Positions 16,532-25,504 are shown, counted from the stretch's first letter. The stretch is 64,000 nt of DNA from DASPWW01 sp963803425 (GCA_963803425.1 CAWDMA010000001.1:124001-188000), one strand, 5' to 3'. Notes: generated by a model not told the origin, from the sequence alone. Made by a program: numbers and translations.

Positions 16532-17743
16532 TCCGAGGCTCCCGCGGCGAGGCACAGGACGGCGTTGTGTCCGCCGAACCCGAACGAGTTCGAGATCGCG
16601 ACCAGGCGGCCGTTGCCGTTCTGTGTCTGCAGGGTGCGTGGCTCGCCGGGCACGTAGTCGAGGTCGAGCCCCTCCTCGCGCTCCTCCCAGCCGAGCGTCG
16701 GCGGCGCGATCGCGCGGCGCAGCGCCTCGACCGTCGCGATCGCCTCGACGGCGCCGGCGGCGCCGAGCAGGTGGCCGATCGTCGACTTCGTCGAGGACAC
16801 CGGGATCCGGTGCGCGTCCTGGCCGAGCGCGGCCTTCAGGGCGTCGGTCTCGCTGCGGTCGTTGAGCGGCGTCGAGGTTCCGTGCGCATTCACGTAGTCG
16901 ACGTCGGCCGGCGCGAGTCCGGCGTCGCGCGAGCGCGATCTCGATCGCGCGGGCGGCGTCGGCGCCGGACGGCTCCGGCGCGGTCAGGTGGTGGGCGTCC
17001 GAGGTGGCGCCGTACCCGAGCACCTCGCCGAGCACCTCGGCGCTGCGCTTCTCGGCGAGCTCGGCGTCCTCGAGGATCAGGATCCCGCCGCCCTCGCCCA
17101 TCACGAACCCGTCGCGGCGGGCGTCGAACGGTCGCGAGATCCCGCTTGGGGACGTCGCGCCCATCGCCCCGAACGCGGCATCGGCGAGCTCGGTGATCGC
17201 GGCCTCGGCGCCTCCGGCGATCACCGCGTCCGCCTCGCCCAACTGGATCATCCGCGTCGCCGTCCCGATCGCGTGGTTCCCCGCGGCGCACGCGGACACC
17301 ACGCCGTAGGTCTGCCCGTGCACCCCGCGGCGCATCGCCACCGCGGCGGCTGCGGCGTTGCCCATCATCAGCGGCACCGCCAGCGGCGAGACCGACTTCG
17401 CTCCCTTGTCGCGCAGCACGTTCTCCTGTGCCTCGAGCGAACCGAGCCCGCCGACCCCAGTCCCGATCACGCATCCGACCCGGGTCGGGTCGTAGGGGAG
17501 CTCGGGCGTCCACCCGGCCGCCTCCAGCGCCTCGTCCGCCGCCACGATCGCGAACTGCGCGAACCGGTCCGCCCGGCGGGCCTCCTTGCGGCTGAGGAAA
17601 TCGGTCGGCTCGAACTCGCCGCAGCGGCCCTCGCCGTCCTCGATCCCGACCTCGCCGGCGCTCCAGCGGTCGATCAGGGCGTCGGCGCCGACGCCGAGCG
17701 GCGTCACCGCGCCGACGCCGGTGATTACGACTCGGCGGCTCAC
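16528..17743 (-). pseudogene. fabF: 3-oxoacyl-ACP synthase II, frameshifted
   Basis: A KAS II condensing enzyme. The first two thirds (GTG 17743, MSRRVVITGVGAVTPLG) contain the active-site Cys segment YGVVSACAAGNHAIGTA. The last third, in another frame, has the catalytic His segments NAHGTSTPLNDRSET and KSTIGHLLGAAGAVEA and the ending SNSFGFGGHNAVLCL. The frames change near 16927-16932. Removing one base there restores IEIALRDAGLAPADVDYVNAHG. Without correction the frame reads through into the carboxyltransferase gene, giving a false 878-residue fusion. The start overlaps acpP (GTGA) and the end overlaps the carboxyltransferase (GTGA). Since KAS II is normally essential and this is the only copy seen, an assembly error is most likely. 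Confidence 0.88.
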
Positions 17744-17985
17744 GACGAGCGTGCCACCACGAGGTCGATCACCTGGCCGACGTTGGTGAGGTCCTTGATG
17801 TCCTCACCGTCGAGCTCGACTCCGAACTCGTCCTCGACGATCTGGGCGATCTCGACGAGGTCGAGCGAGTCGACCTCGAGGTCCTCGAACGTAGCTTCGC
17901 GGGACACCTTCCCGCTGTCCGCGCCGACCTCGGCGAGCCCGTCGAAGATCACCTGCTCGACGCGCGTAGTGGTTACCTCTGGCAT
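17740..17985 (-). CDS. acpP: Acyl carrier protein
   Basis: An 81-residue acidic ACP. The phosphopantetheine serine lies in LEVDSLDLVEIAQ, followed by EDEFGVELDGEDIKDL, the usual helices II and III. ATG 17985 (MPEVTTTRVEQ) is chosen because AGGAGC lies about 10 nt upstream; an in-frame start at 18012 would place that site inside the gene. It carries the growing acyl chain between the enzymes encoded on either side (fabG upstream, fabF downstream). Confidence 0.93.
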   Translation of the reverse strand: MPEVTTTRVEQVIFDGLAEVGADSGKVSREATFEDLEVDSLDLVEIAQIVEDEFGVELDGEDIKDLTNVGQVIDLVVARSS

Positions 17986-18019
17986 ATCTGGGTTGCTCCT
18001 TTCATCCCGCATTGATTCA

Positions 18020-18757
18020 TCAGGCGCTCATTCCTCCGTCCACCGTCAAAGTCGTCCCCGTAACGTAGGCGGCGTCGTCCGAGGCGAGGAAGCGTACGCA
18101 GGCCGCGACGTCCTCCGGCGTGCCGACGCGGCGAGCCGGGATCGCATCGACGACGCCGTTCGAGACGTCGGCTGTCATCGCCGTCTCCACGAAGCCCGGA
18201 GCGACCGCGTTCACCGTCACCCCCCGCCGCGCCACCTCGACCGCGACCGTCTTCGTCATGCCGATCAGCCCGGCCTTGGAGGCGGCGTAGTTGGCCTGGC
18301 CGGCGTTCGCGCGCGGCCCGACGACCGAGGCGATGTTGACTATCCGCCCGAAGCGCGCCCGCAGCATCGGACCGAGCGCCCGTCTGGTCGTCCGGAAGGC
18401 CGCCGACAGGTTGATGTCGATCACCTGCTGCCACTGCTCGTCGCGCAGCTGCGGCGACAGCCCATCGGCGCGCATCCCGGCGTTGTTGACGAGCACCAGC
18501 ACCGGGCCGAACCTCTCCTCGAGCCGGTCGAACAGCGCCCCCGCGGCATCGTCCGCGGTCAGGTCGCCTTCGAGCGCGACCGCGTTGCCGCCGGCGGCCT
18601 CGATCTCGGATGCGACCCGCTCGGCGCCCTCGGCGTCGCTTCTGTAGCTGACGCCGACGGGCCATCCGTCGGCGGCGAGCGCCTTCGCGGTTGCGGCGCC
18701 GATGCCCCCGGCCGCGCCCGTCACGAGCGCCGAGCCCTCGCGCGTGCCGTCACCCAT
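18020..18757 (-). CDS. fabG: 3-oxoacyl-ACP reductase FabG
   Basis: A 245-residue classical SDR. The NADPH site is VTGAAGGIGAATAKAL, the NNAGM motif follows, and the catalytic residues are Ser in VNIASVVG and Tyr/Lys in NYAASKAGLIG. The terminal VTGTTLTVDGGMSA is typical of FabG. It reduces 3-oxoacyl-ACP in the elongation cycle. The start overlaps the fabH stop by 8 bp, and a 34-bp gap separates it from acpP. An unrelated-looking SDR at 24658-25410 lacks the catalytic Tyr, so this is the operon's reductase. Confidence 0.93.
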   Translation of the reverse strand: MGDGTREGSALVTGAAGGIGAATAKALAADGWPVGVSYRSDAEGAERVASEIEAAGGNAVALEGDLTADDAAGALFDRLEERFGPVLVLVNNAGMRADGLSPQLRDEQWQQVIDINLSAAFRTTRRALGPMLRARFGRIVNIASVVGPRANAGQANYAASKAGLIGMTKTVAVEVARRGVTVNAVAPGFVETAMTADVSNGVVDAIPARRVGTPEDVAACVRFLASDDAAYVTGTTLTVDGGMSA

Positions 18758-19754
18758 CCTGGCCCCACTTCAGCACAGTCGCGCCCCAGGTGAGCCCGCC
18801 GCCGAACGCCGCGCACAGCACCGTCGCACCCTCGCGCAACAGCCCCTGCTCGCGCGCCTGCCAGAGCGCGATGGGAATCGTCGCGGCGGAGGTGTTGGCG
18901 TACTCGGGCACGCAATCGATCACGCGAGATGAATCGAGATCGAGCCGCTCGCCGACCGCTCGGATGATGCGGCTGTTCGCCTGGTGGTAGGCGAACACGT
19001 CGACGTCGGCGAGCATGCACCCGGCCGCCGCGACCGCATCGAGGGTCGACTCGGAGAGGCGGTCGACCGCATAGCGGAAGGTATCCGGACCCTTCATCCG
19101 GATCAGCGCCTCGGCGCGGTCGCACTGGATCAAGCCAGTGTTGGGACCGCCGTCCGCCCCCAGCACCAAGGGCCCCACGCGTCCGGGCGGGTCGTCCTCG
19201 GTGAGCACGATTGCGCCGGCGCCGTCCCCGAACAGCGCCGCGGTGCTGCGGTCGGTGTGATTCGTGATCCGGCTCAGCACGTCGGCCCCCACCACCACCA
19301 CGTTGCGGGCGCGCCCGCTCTCGATCATTGCGGTGCCCGTGCCGATCGCCGAGAGGAACCCGGTGCACGCGGCGTTCAGGTCGACGGCGCCGGCGCCGGT
19401 TGCGCCGATCTCGAAGGCGACAAGCGGCGCAGCGCTCGGGGTCAGCTTCTCGTGGCTCATCGTGGCCACCAGGACCATGTCGAGATCGACCGCCTCGATC
19501 CCGGTCTCGGCCAGGGCCGCGGCTGCGGCCTCGGCGCCGAGGTGCTGGACGCCCACGTCGGGCGCGGCCACATGCCGACGCTCGACACCGGTCCGCTCCA
19601 CGATCCACTGCTCGCTGACGCCGAGCCGCTCCGCGATCGGAGCGTTGCCGATCACCTTCGGAGGCGTCGCCATCCCCAGGCCGGCTACCGCGGCGCCGCG
19701 CTGCGGACGCGGAAGCGCCGCTGCGCGCTCGGCGGCTGCGAGCGTCTCAGGCAC
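18750..19754 (-). CDS. fabH: 3-oxoacyl-ACP synthase III FabH
   Basis: A 334-residue KAS III that starts fatty-acid synthesis from an acyl-CoA primer and malonyl-ACP. The catalytic triad is visible: Cys in LNAACTGFLSAIG, His in FAYHQANSRII and Asn in PEYANTSAATIPIAL. An N-terminal extension of about 20 residues (ETLAAAERAAALPRPQRG) precedes the conserved AGLGMATPPKV. The start overlaps the fabD stop by 8 bp. Primer choice (straight or branched) cannot be judged from what I see. Confidence 0.93.
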   Translation of the reverse strand: MPETLAAAERAAALPRPQRGAAVAGLGMATPPKVIGNAPIAERLGVSEQWIVERTGVERRHVAAPDVGVQHLGAEAAAAALAETGIEAVDLDMVLVATMSHEKLTPSAAPLVAFEIGATGAGAVDLNAACTGFLSAIGTGTAMIESGRARNVVVVGADVLSRITNHTDRSTAALFGDGAGAIVLTEDDPPGRVGPLVLGADGGPNTGLIQCDRAEALIRMKGPDTFRYAVDRLSESTLDAVAAAGCMLADVDVFAYHQANSRIIRAVGERLDLDSSRVIDCVPEYANTSAATIPIALWQAREQGLLREGATVLCAAFGGGLTWGATVLKWGQDG

Positions 19755-20613
19755 GGGCCGCCTCCGGCACCTCGAGGACTATCGCGTCCGCTCCGTCGAT
19801 TGTGCGGCGGACGAGCTTCGTGAGCACGTTCCCGGGCCCGGTCTCGACGAACCGCTCCGCGCCGGCGGCGCGGAGCGCGATCAGCGTCTCGCGCCACCGC
19901 ACCGGGTTGGTGAGCGCCTCGGCGAGCTCTCGCCGGACGTCGTCGAACGGCCGGGTCGTGATGCTCGAGATCACGGTCGCGCGCGCCGGCATCACCTCCA
20001 CCTCGGCCAGCGCCCGCTCGAACTCGGGCGCGGCAGCCGCCATCGCGGGGGAGTGGAACGCGCCGGTGACGGGCAGCGTCATCGCCTTCAGGCCCGCGGC
20101 CTTGAGCTCGTCGCGGGCCCGCGCGAGCGCCTCGCGCGGGCCGGACAGCACCACCTGCCCGGGCGCGTTGTCGTTGGCCACCGCGAGGCCGAGCCGGTCG
20201 GCCACCTCGGTCCCGCCCTCGCCCTTCCCGAGCACGGCCAGCATCCCGCCGTGGCCGCCGTCGCTCTCGCCCGCGTCCTGCATCGCCCTGCCGCGGGCGA
20301 CGGCCAGCGTGAGGCCCTCCGTCTCGCCGATGCTTCCCGCCGCCGCGAGCGCCGGCAGCTCGCCGAGGGAGTGTCCGGCCATCAAGCCGCCTGGCGGCCG
20401 GCCCGCCGCGATCCACCGCGCCAGGCTGGCGCAGTACAGCGCGGGCTGCGCGTACGCGGTGCCCTCGTCGACCCGCTCGAACGGGTCGGCGCCGATCAGC
20501 GTCGCGGCGCGCTCGCACAGCTCCGGGGCGGCTCGCACGGCGATCTCGCGCATGTCGTCGGTCTGGCTTCCCTGTCCGGGGAACAGCAGTGCCGTGGTGG
20601 CGGATTCGCTCAT
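19747..20613 (-). CDS. fabD: Malonyl-CoA:ACP transacylase FabD, first gene of the FAS operon
   Basis: A 288-residue transacylase that charges ACP with malonate. LLFPGQGSQ, the nucleophile motif GHSLGEL and the catalytic-His segment VTGAFHSPAM are present. ATG 20613 (MSESATTALLFPG) is preferred over an upstream TTG at 20634. The gene follows the response regulator by about 78 bp, a gap that holds a GC-rich hairpin (20666-20681), so the operon promoter is probably in that gap. Confidence 0.92.
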   Translation of the reverse strand: MSESATTALLFPGQGSQTDDMREIAVRAAPELCERAATLIGADPFERVDEGTAYAQPALYCASLARWIAAGRPPGGLMAGHSLGELPALAAAGSIGETEGLTLAVARGRAMQDAGESDGGHGGMLAVLGKGEGGTEVADRLGLAVANDNAPGQVVLSGPREALARARDELKAAGLKAMTLPVTGAFHSPAMAAAAPEFERALAEVEVMPARATVISSITTRPFDDVRRELAEALTNPVRWRETLIALRAAGAERFVETGPGNVLTKLVRRTIDGADAIVLEVPEAARA

Positions 20614-20665
20614 CGCCGCAATACTTGTCCGCAACAGGCGCGGGGTTAAGCGGAGGACGCCGAAA

Positions 20666-20681
20666 CCCCCCGGTTGGGGGG
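20666..20681 (-). terminator. GC hairpin between response regulator and fabD
   Basis: CCCCCC (20666-20671) and GGGGGG (20676-20681) flank a GGTT loop. On the minus strand TTTC follows. It sits 11 bp after the stop of the response regulator gene and could be a weak intrinsic terminator for the two-component operon. The U tract is poor. Confidence 0.4.
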
Positions 20682-20691
20682 GTGGGGCCGA

Positions 20692-21315
20692 TCAGGCGAT
20701 TATGCCGAGCCGCTGCGCCCGCTTCACCGCCTCGGCGCGGTTGCGGGCGCCGAGCTTGCGGTAGATCGCGCTGGTGTGCTCCTTGACGGTGTGCGGGGAG
20801 AGGAACAGGCGCTCGGCGATCTCGCGGTTGGTGGCGCCTGCCGCGATCAGGGCGACGACCTCCCGCTCCCGTCCCGACAGCGGGCCCGCCGCCTCTTCGC
20901 CGTCGGCGTCCCCGAACACCTCCTCCCCGCGGGCAACCCGGCGGACCGCCTTCACGATCTCACCAGCACCGAGGTCCTTGGACACGAAACCCGAGGCTCC
21001 CGCGCGCCGCGCGACCGCGGGGGAGATCGAGCCGACGCCCGACAGCAGCAGGATCCGGGTACGGGGCGAGGCCCGGCGAAGCTCCTCGCACAGCTCGGCG
21101 CCGGACTCGTCGCGGAGCAGCAGGTCGACGAGCGCCACGTCGGGCTCGATCCGGCGAGCCCGCTCCAGCGCCTCGGCGGCGCCGGCCGCGGTCGCGCACC
21201 GCTCCACCCAGGGCTGGCTCTCCAGCAGCAGCCGGAAGCCCCAGTGGACGACGTCGTGGTCGTCCACGACGAGGACGCGGAGCCGCTCCCGCGGCTCGGG
21301 CCTCGCTGCGCTCAT
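20692..21315 (-). CDS. NarL/FixJ-family response regulator
   Basis: A 207-residue regulator. The receiver domain has VLVVDDHDVV (acidic pocket), VALVDLLL (phosphoacceptor Asp) and the Lys of GFVSKDLG. The LuxR-type HTH is LSGREREVVALIAAGATNRE with SPHTVKEHTSAIYRKLG. Its start overlaps the sensor-kinase stop by four bases (ATGA), marking a cognate pair. Targets are unknown; the FAS operon lies immediately downstream, but no link beyond proximity is shown. Confidence 0.92.
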   Translation of the reverse strand: MSAARPEPRERLRVLVVDDHDVVHWGFRLLLESQPWVERCATAAGAAEALERARRIEPDVALVDLLLRDESGAELCEELRRASPRTRILLLSGVGSISPAVARRAGASGFVSKDLGAGEIVKAVRRVARGEEVFGDADGEEAAGPLSGREREVVALIAAGATNREIAERLFLSPHTVKEHTSAIYRKLGARNRAEAVKRAQRLGIIA

Positions 21316-22418
21316 CGACGCGGCCCGGGGACGACGAGCCGGACGCGGAATCCGTCCGGGTCGACGGGGCCGAACTCGACCACTCCGCGATGCTGGATCG
21401 CCTCCAGCGACATCAGCCGCAGCCCCAGCCCGGTGCCGTCCCCGGCGCCGATCGCGCCGTCATTCGCCACCTCGAGCAGGAACGCCTCCGGCTCCGCTCC
21501 GACGTCGACCGCGATCCGCGACGGTCGCGCGTGCTTGTCGATGTTGCGGAGCGCCTCGGCCAGCACCCCCTGCAGCAGCGGCTCGAGCTCGTCCGGGATC
21601 ACGACCCCGTCCGCCCACCTCACCTCGACCTCCGGGCGCAGCCCGATCCGGTCGAGCAGGTGGCGCAGCGTGGTCCGGGTCTCCCGCTCCCCGTCGGTGA
21701 GGGAGCGGTCCAGCGCCCCGCGCAGGTCGGCGAGCACGGCGCGCAGCTCCGCGTCCACCCGCTCGCGGTCATCCGCCTGCAGCGGCCGGTCCGAGCCGAC
21801 CACGAGCAGCAGCCCGAACAGCCGCTGGATCACCTGCTCGTGGATCTCCCTGGTGAGCGAGACCCGCTCGGAGAGCCGGCGCGCCCGCTCCTGCTGGCGG
21901 GTCGCCCCCTCGACGCTGGCGGCCATCGCCGCCAGCCGCCCCAGGGTGAGCATCGTGCTGCGCTCCTCGTCGGTGAGCTCGAACCGGCCGCCGCCCCGGT
22001 CCGCGAAGATCACCCCCAGCCATCGGCCCCCGGCCGCGATCGGGGTGCAGGTGATCGTGGTGATCCCGGCGAATCGCGCGTACCGGGCCGGGATGTGGGC
22101 GGCGTGGTCGTCGGAGGCCTCCATCACGCGGTCCTCCGCAAGCGCCCGCCGCGCCATCGGCGTCTCGTCGAGGGTGCCCTCGATCTGCTCGACCAGCGCC
22201 GGGTCGACCCCGTGCGAGCCGACCGGGACCACGGCGCGGTAGGCGGGGTCGTACAGCAGCAACGCCACCCGGCGCAGGCTGGTCAGCCGGCACAGCGCCT
22301 CGCACACGTGGTCGTAGAACTCCCCGGTCTCGGTCGCGGTGTCGGCCTCGGCAAGCAGCCCGACGAGGACGTCGACCGCGTCCGCGGGAGGAGGATTGGA
22401 GTGGCGCTCGATGTCCAC
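21312..22418 (-). CDS. GAF-domain histidine kinase, NarX/DegS type
   Basis: A 368-residue cytoplasmic sensor kinase. A GAF domain (about residues 15-165) precedes a HisKA_3 dimerisation domain with phosphoacceptor His in SLTREIHEQVIQRLFG, then an HATPase domain with EALRNIDKHARPSRI (N box) and GTGLGLRLM (G box). No transmembrane segment is seen, so it senses an internal cue. Its ATG is 18 bp from the divergent serine hydrolase gene at 22437, so the two start regions must overlap. Confidence 0.9.
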   Translation of the reverse strand: MDIERHSNPPPADAVDVLVGLLAEADTATETGEFYDHVCEALCRLTSLRRVALLLYDPAYRAVVPVGSHGVDPALVEQIEGTLDETPMARRALAEDRVMEASDDHAAHIPARYARFAGITTITCTPIAAGGRWLGVIFADRGGGRFELTDEERSTMLTLGRLAAMAASVEGATRQQERARRLSERVSLTREIHEQVIQRLFGLLLVVGSDRPLQADDRERVDAELRAVLADLRGALDRSLTDGERETRTTLRHLLDRIGLRPEVEVRWADGVVIPDELEPLLQGVLAEALRNIDKHARPSRIAVDVGAEPEAFLLEVANDGAIGAGDGTGLGLRLMSLEAIQHRGVVEFGPVDPDGFRVRLVVPGPRR

Positions 22419-22436
22419 GTTTTACACTTCGCCCGA

Positions 22437-23612
22437 GTGAGCGGACCGGCGATCGAGGGGGGACGGGGACGCCGGCTGTGCGCCGGCGCGGTGGCGCTCG
22501 CGGTGACGTTGGCCGGCTTCGCCGGCGGCGCGGCGCTCGCCGATGCGCAGCCGACCAAGCTGGACCGGCTGCAGGGCGCGCTCGACGACCTCACCTCGCT
22601 TCCCGACGGACCGCCCGGCGCGTCCGCGTTCATGACGCGCGGATCGAAGCGGTGGTTCGTGCGATCGGGGGTGCGGGACGTCGACACGGGCGAGCCGATG
22701 CACCGCAACGACCGGCTACGGATCGCGAGCACCTCGAAGGCTTTCAGCGGGGCGGTCGCGCTGGCGCTGCTGCAGCCAGGCTTCAGGCTGGAGAGCACGA
22801 TCGGCGAGATCCGTCCCGATCTCCCGGAGGCGTGGTCGGGCATCACCCTGCGCGAGCTGCTCCAGCACACCAGCGGGATCCCGAGCTACACGAGCGAGCC
22901 CGCGTTCACGAAGGCCCTGATCGCCGACCCGGCGGCCCCCTCCACGCCCGAGAAGCTGCTGTCCTGGGTGGCCGACAAGCCGCTCGGGTTCGCGCCCGGC
23001 ACCCGCTACAGGTACTCGAACACGGACAACATCGTGATCGGCCTGATGGTGGAAGCGACCAGCGGCCGCAGCTACGACGAGCTGCTCCGCACGCTCGTGT
23101 TCGACCCGCTGAAGCTGAATCGGACCTCGCTGCCGAGCTCGCTCGGGATCCCGGAGCCGTTCGTGCACGGATACGAGATCTCCGCGGCGGCTCCGCCGGT
23201 CGACGTCAGCGAGGTGATCAACCCCGGGCAGGTGTGGGCCTCCGGGGCGCTGATCTCGACGCCGGTGGACATGAGCCGGTTCATCCGCGCATATGCGCAC
23301 GGATCGCTGTTCGACCCGGCCTGGCGCCCCGCCCAGCGCAGCTTCATTCCGGGATTCGGGGGGGAGCCGACCGGTCCCGGAATGAACTCCGTCGGGCTGG
23401 CGCTGTACCGGTACCGGGTCGACTGCGGCGTCGTCCTCGGCCACACCGGGAACTTCCCCGGCTACACCGCGTTCATGGCGGCGAGCCCGAACGGCCGGCG
23501 CTCCGCGGTCGTCACCGTCAACGAGCAGCTCGAGGACAAGACGACGCCGGAGCTCTCCCTGCCCCTGAAGCGGATCTTCCGCCGCGCCTCGTGCGTGGCG
23601 CTGTCGGGCTAG
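22437..23612 (+). CDS. Exported serine hydrolase, beta-lactamase class C / DD-peptidase family
   Basis: A 391-residue secreted protein. The signal peptide is LCAGAVALAVTLAGFAGGAALADA. The penicillin-binding fold has SxxK in IASTSKAFSG, YSN in YRYSNTDNIVIG, and HTG (VLGHTGNFPGY) in place of KTG, as in class C-like esterases and D-aminopeptidases. GTG 22437 is the first in-frame start that gives a clean signal peptide. It likely acts on cell-wall peptides or ester substrates outside the membrane; true beta-lactamase activity is not implied. Confidence 0.88.
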   Translation: MSGPAIEGGRGRRLCAGAVALAVTLAGFAGGAALADAQPTKLDRLQGALDDLTSLPDGPPGASAFMTRGSKRWFVRSGVRDVDTGEPMHRNDRLRIASTSKAFSGAVALALLQPGFRLESTIGEIRPDLPEAWSGITLRELLQHTSGIPSYTSEPAFTKALIADPAAPSTPEKLLSWVADKPLGFAPGTRYRYSNTDNIVIGLMVEATSGRSYDELLRTLVFDPLKLNRTSLPSSLGIPEPFVHGYEISAAAPPVDVSEVINPGQVWASGALISTPVDMSRFIRAYAHGSLFDPAWRPAQRSFIPGFGGEPTGPGMNSVGLALYRYRVDCGVVLGHTGNFPGYTAFMAASPNGRRSAVVTVNEQLEDKTTPELSLPLKRIFRRASCVALSG

Positions 23613-23701
23613 CGCCGGGCCGATCCGGATCAGCGTCGGTGCTCCCACCGGCGAGCAGGAAGTTGGGCTCGCGCTCGGCCTCGACCGCCGATTCGGCTCC
23701 C

Positions 23702-24517
23702 ATGCCAAGATCAACCTACCCGCTCGTGCAGCCAGAGATCGAGATCGGCCCCCTCACCGTGCAGACCTTCGGGATCTGCTTCGCGCTCGCGTTCGTCGCG
23801 TCGGGGATCGTCGCGGCGCGCCGGTTTCGGGAGCTCGGCAAGCCGGTCGACTACGCATACGAGGCGACCTTTGCGGCGCTGGTCGGGGGGATCGTCGGCG
23901 CCCGGGTCGACTTCATCGCGCAGAACTGGGACCAGGTCTCGGGGGACCCGATCGGGAACATCTTCTCGGGCAGCGGGCTCGTTTTCTTCGGGGGGCTCGC
24001 CGGCGGCGCGGTCGGGGTGCTGCTGTGGGCGTGGTGGCGGAACATGCTCAGCCTCACCCTGCTCGACCTGGCCGCGCCCGCGGTCGCGATCGGGTACGCG
24101 GTCGGCAGGGTGGGGTGCCAGGTCTCCGGGGACGGCGACTACGGGCAGGCCTGGGGCGGCCCGTGGGCGATGGCCTACCCGGACGGGACGAAGCCGATCG
24201 ACACCCCCGTCCATCCGACGCCGATCTACGAGTCGGTGACGATGGGCCTGGTGGCGCTGATTCTGTGGCAGCTCCGCGACCGGTTCGCGCTGGGGATCCT
24301 GTTCGCCATGTACCTGGTGCTGGCGGGCGTGGAGCGGCTCCTGGTCGAGTTCATCCGCCGAAACGACGTCATCTTCGCCGGGCTGACCCTGCCGCAGCTG
24401 ATCAGCATCGGGATGATCGTCGCCGGCGGCACGTGGATCCTGGTGCGGGCGCGTCGTGGCGGGCTGCTGTCGGCCGCCGCGACCGCGCCGGCGGGCTCCA
24501 CCGCCCGCCCCGCCTGA
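23702..24517 (+). CDS. lgt: Prolipoprotein diacylglyceryl transferase
   Basis: A 271-residue polytopic inner-membrane enzyme that lipidates the lipobox cysteine of prolipoproteins. The Lgt signature appears as GYAVGRVGCQVSGDGDYG, with ALVGGIVGARVDF and HPTPIYESV as further conserved blocks and about seven hydrophobic segments. ATG 23702 begins MPRSTYPLVQPEI. Candidate substrates in this window are the lipoproteins at 33150 and 49200. The gene lies 89 bp after the serine hydrolase on the same strand. Confidence 0.92.
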   Translation: MPRSTYPLVQPEIEIGPLTVQTFGICFALAFVASGIVAARRFRELGKPVDYAYEATFAALVGGIVGARVDFIAQNWDQVSGDPIGNIFSGSGLVFFGGLAGGAVGVLLWAWWRNMLSLTLLDLAAPAVAIGYAVGRVGCQVSGDGDYGQAWGGPWAMAYPDGTKPIDTPVHPTPIYESVTMGLVALILWQLRDRFALGILFAMYLVLAGVERLLVEFIRRNDVIFAGLTLPQLISIGMIVAGGTWILVRARRGGLLSAAATAPAGSTARPA

Positions 24518-24526
24518 GCCGCCGGC

Positions 24527-24661
24527 TCAGGACTTGCGGCCGAACCGGCCCTTCAGCTTCCCGGCGACGTCCGCGACCTTCTCCTTGCCCTCGTTGACGG
24601 CGCCGATCACGTCGTCCTTCGCCTTGTCGAGGTCGCTCTTCTCGGATCTCACACCGATCAA
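24527..24661 (-). CDS. Very small CsbD-like charged protein
   Basis: A 44-residue product (41 from GTG 24652) reading SEKSDLDKAKDDVIGAVNEG then KEKVADVAGKLKGRFGRKS. The Lys/Asp/Ala repeat pattern is like CsbD-type stress proteins, but it is shorter. The TTG at 24661 overlaps the stop of the upstream SDR gene (TTGA), fitting the NTGA coupling seen across the window. No catalytic feature. Translation is likely but unproven. Confidence 0.5.
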   Translation of the reverse strand: MIGVRSEKSDLDKAKDDVIGAVNEGKEKVADVAGKLKGRFGRKS

Positions 24662-25410
24662 GCCGAGCGCAGCATCCCGCCGTCGAGCGGGATCACGGTC
24701 CCGGTCAGGTATCCGGCGCGCTCGGAGCAGATGAAGGCGACCAGGTCGCCGAACTCCTCCGGGTCGCCGAGCCGCCCCACCGGGACGTCGGCGCGAGCCT
24801 GCTCCCGGGCCGGCTCCAGGGAGCCGTGCTGGTCCGCGATCCGGTCGGTCGCGAACCGGCCGGTGGCGACGGTGTTCACCGTGATCCCGTCCGGACCGAG
24901 CTCGGTGGCGAGCGTCTTGAACATCCCGACCGTGGCCATCCGGTGGATGTTCGAGAGCGCCAGGCCCGGGATCGGCTCGCGGACCGAGGTCGAGGCTACG
25001 TTCACGATCCGGCCCCAGCCGCGCTCCCGCATCGCGGGGACCGTCGACTCGATCAGCGTCCGCGGCGCCAGCACCAGCTCCCGGTACGCCGCCTCCCACG
25101 CGTCTCGGCCGTGCTCGAGCGCGTTACCGAACGGAGGACCGCCCGTGTTCGTGACGAGGATCTCGACCGGACCGATCTCGGCGGCGACCTCGCCCGGCAG
25201 CTCGGCGAGCCTCTCGAGGTCGAGCGAGTCGGCCGCGAACGGCACCACCTCACCCTCGATCTCGGAACCCGCCTGCTCGAGCCGCTGCCGCGATCGAGAC
25301 GCGATCGCGACCCGGGCGCCCTCGCGCGCCAGCACCGCCGCGATCCCGCGGCCGATCCCGCGGCTGGCGCCCATCACGAGCGCGATGCGTCCCTCGATCC
25401 CGAGATCCAT
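24658..25410 (-). CDS. Short-chain dehydrogenase/reductase lacking the canonical Tyr-Lys pair
   Basis: A 250-residue SDR-fold protein. The cofactor loop VMGASRGIGRGIAAVL and the terminal LTGTVIPLDGGM are intact, and VNVASTSVREP retains the Ser. The position of YxxxK reads ALSNIHRMATVGMFKTL, without the usual Tyr and Lys. I recall similar FabG-like proteins with this change, so it may be a distinct subgroup rather than a damaged gene. The substrate is unknown. It lies just downstream of tRNA-Val on the same strand. Confidence 0.85.
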   Translation of the reverse strand: MDLGIEGRIALVMGASRGIGRGIAAVLAREGARVAIASRSRQRLEQAGSEIEGEVVPFAADSLDLERLAELPGEVAAEIGPVEILVTNTGGPPFGNALEHGRDAWEAAYRELVLAPRTLIESTVPAMRERGWGRIVNVASTSVREPIPGLALSNIHRMATVGMFKTLATELGPDGITVNTVATGRFATDRIADQHGSLEPAREQARADVPVGRLGDPEEFGDLVAFICSERAGYLTGTVIPLDGGMLRSA

Positions 25411-25430
25411 GCGGTGACCCTAGTCGGTGA

Positions 25431-25504
25431 TGGGCGGTGCCGGGCTCGAACCGGCGACCTCTCGCTTGTAAGGCGAGCGCTCTCCCAAACTGAGCTAACC
25501 GCCC
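25431..25504 (-). tRNA. tRNA-Val (anticodon TAC)
   Basis: On the minus strand the acceptor GGGCGGT (5' end at 25504) pairs with ACCGCCC and discriminator A at 25431. The D arm is TAGCTCAGTTTGGGAGAGC. The anticodon stem CTCGC/GCGAG encloses CTTACAA, anticodon TAC. The T loop is GTTCGAGCC. CCA is not encoded. 74 nt. Confidence 0.93.

Noticed and set aside
15107..17743. Apparent 878-residue FabF-carboxyltransferase fusion
   Set aside because: Between about 16530 and 16930 it reads Arg-rich off-frame sequence, while the correct FabF end is in the adjacent frame.
22437..23612. True class C beta-lactamase (resistance gene)
   Set aside because: Motifs fit the wider serine-hydrolase family, with HTG in place of KTG; no regulator or resistance context.
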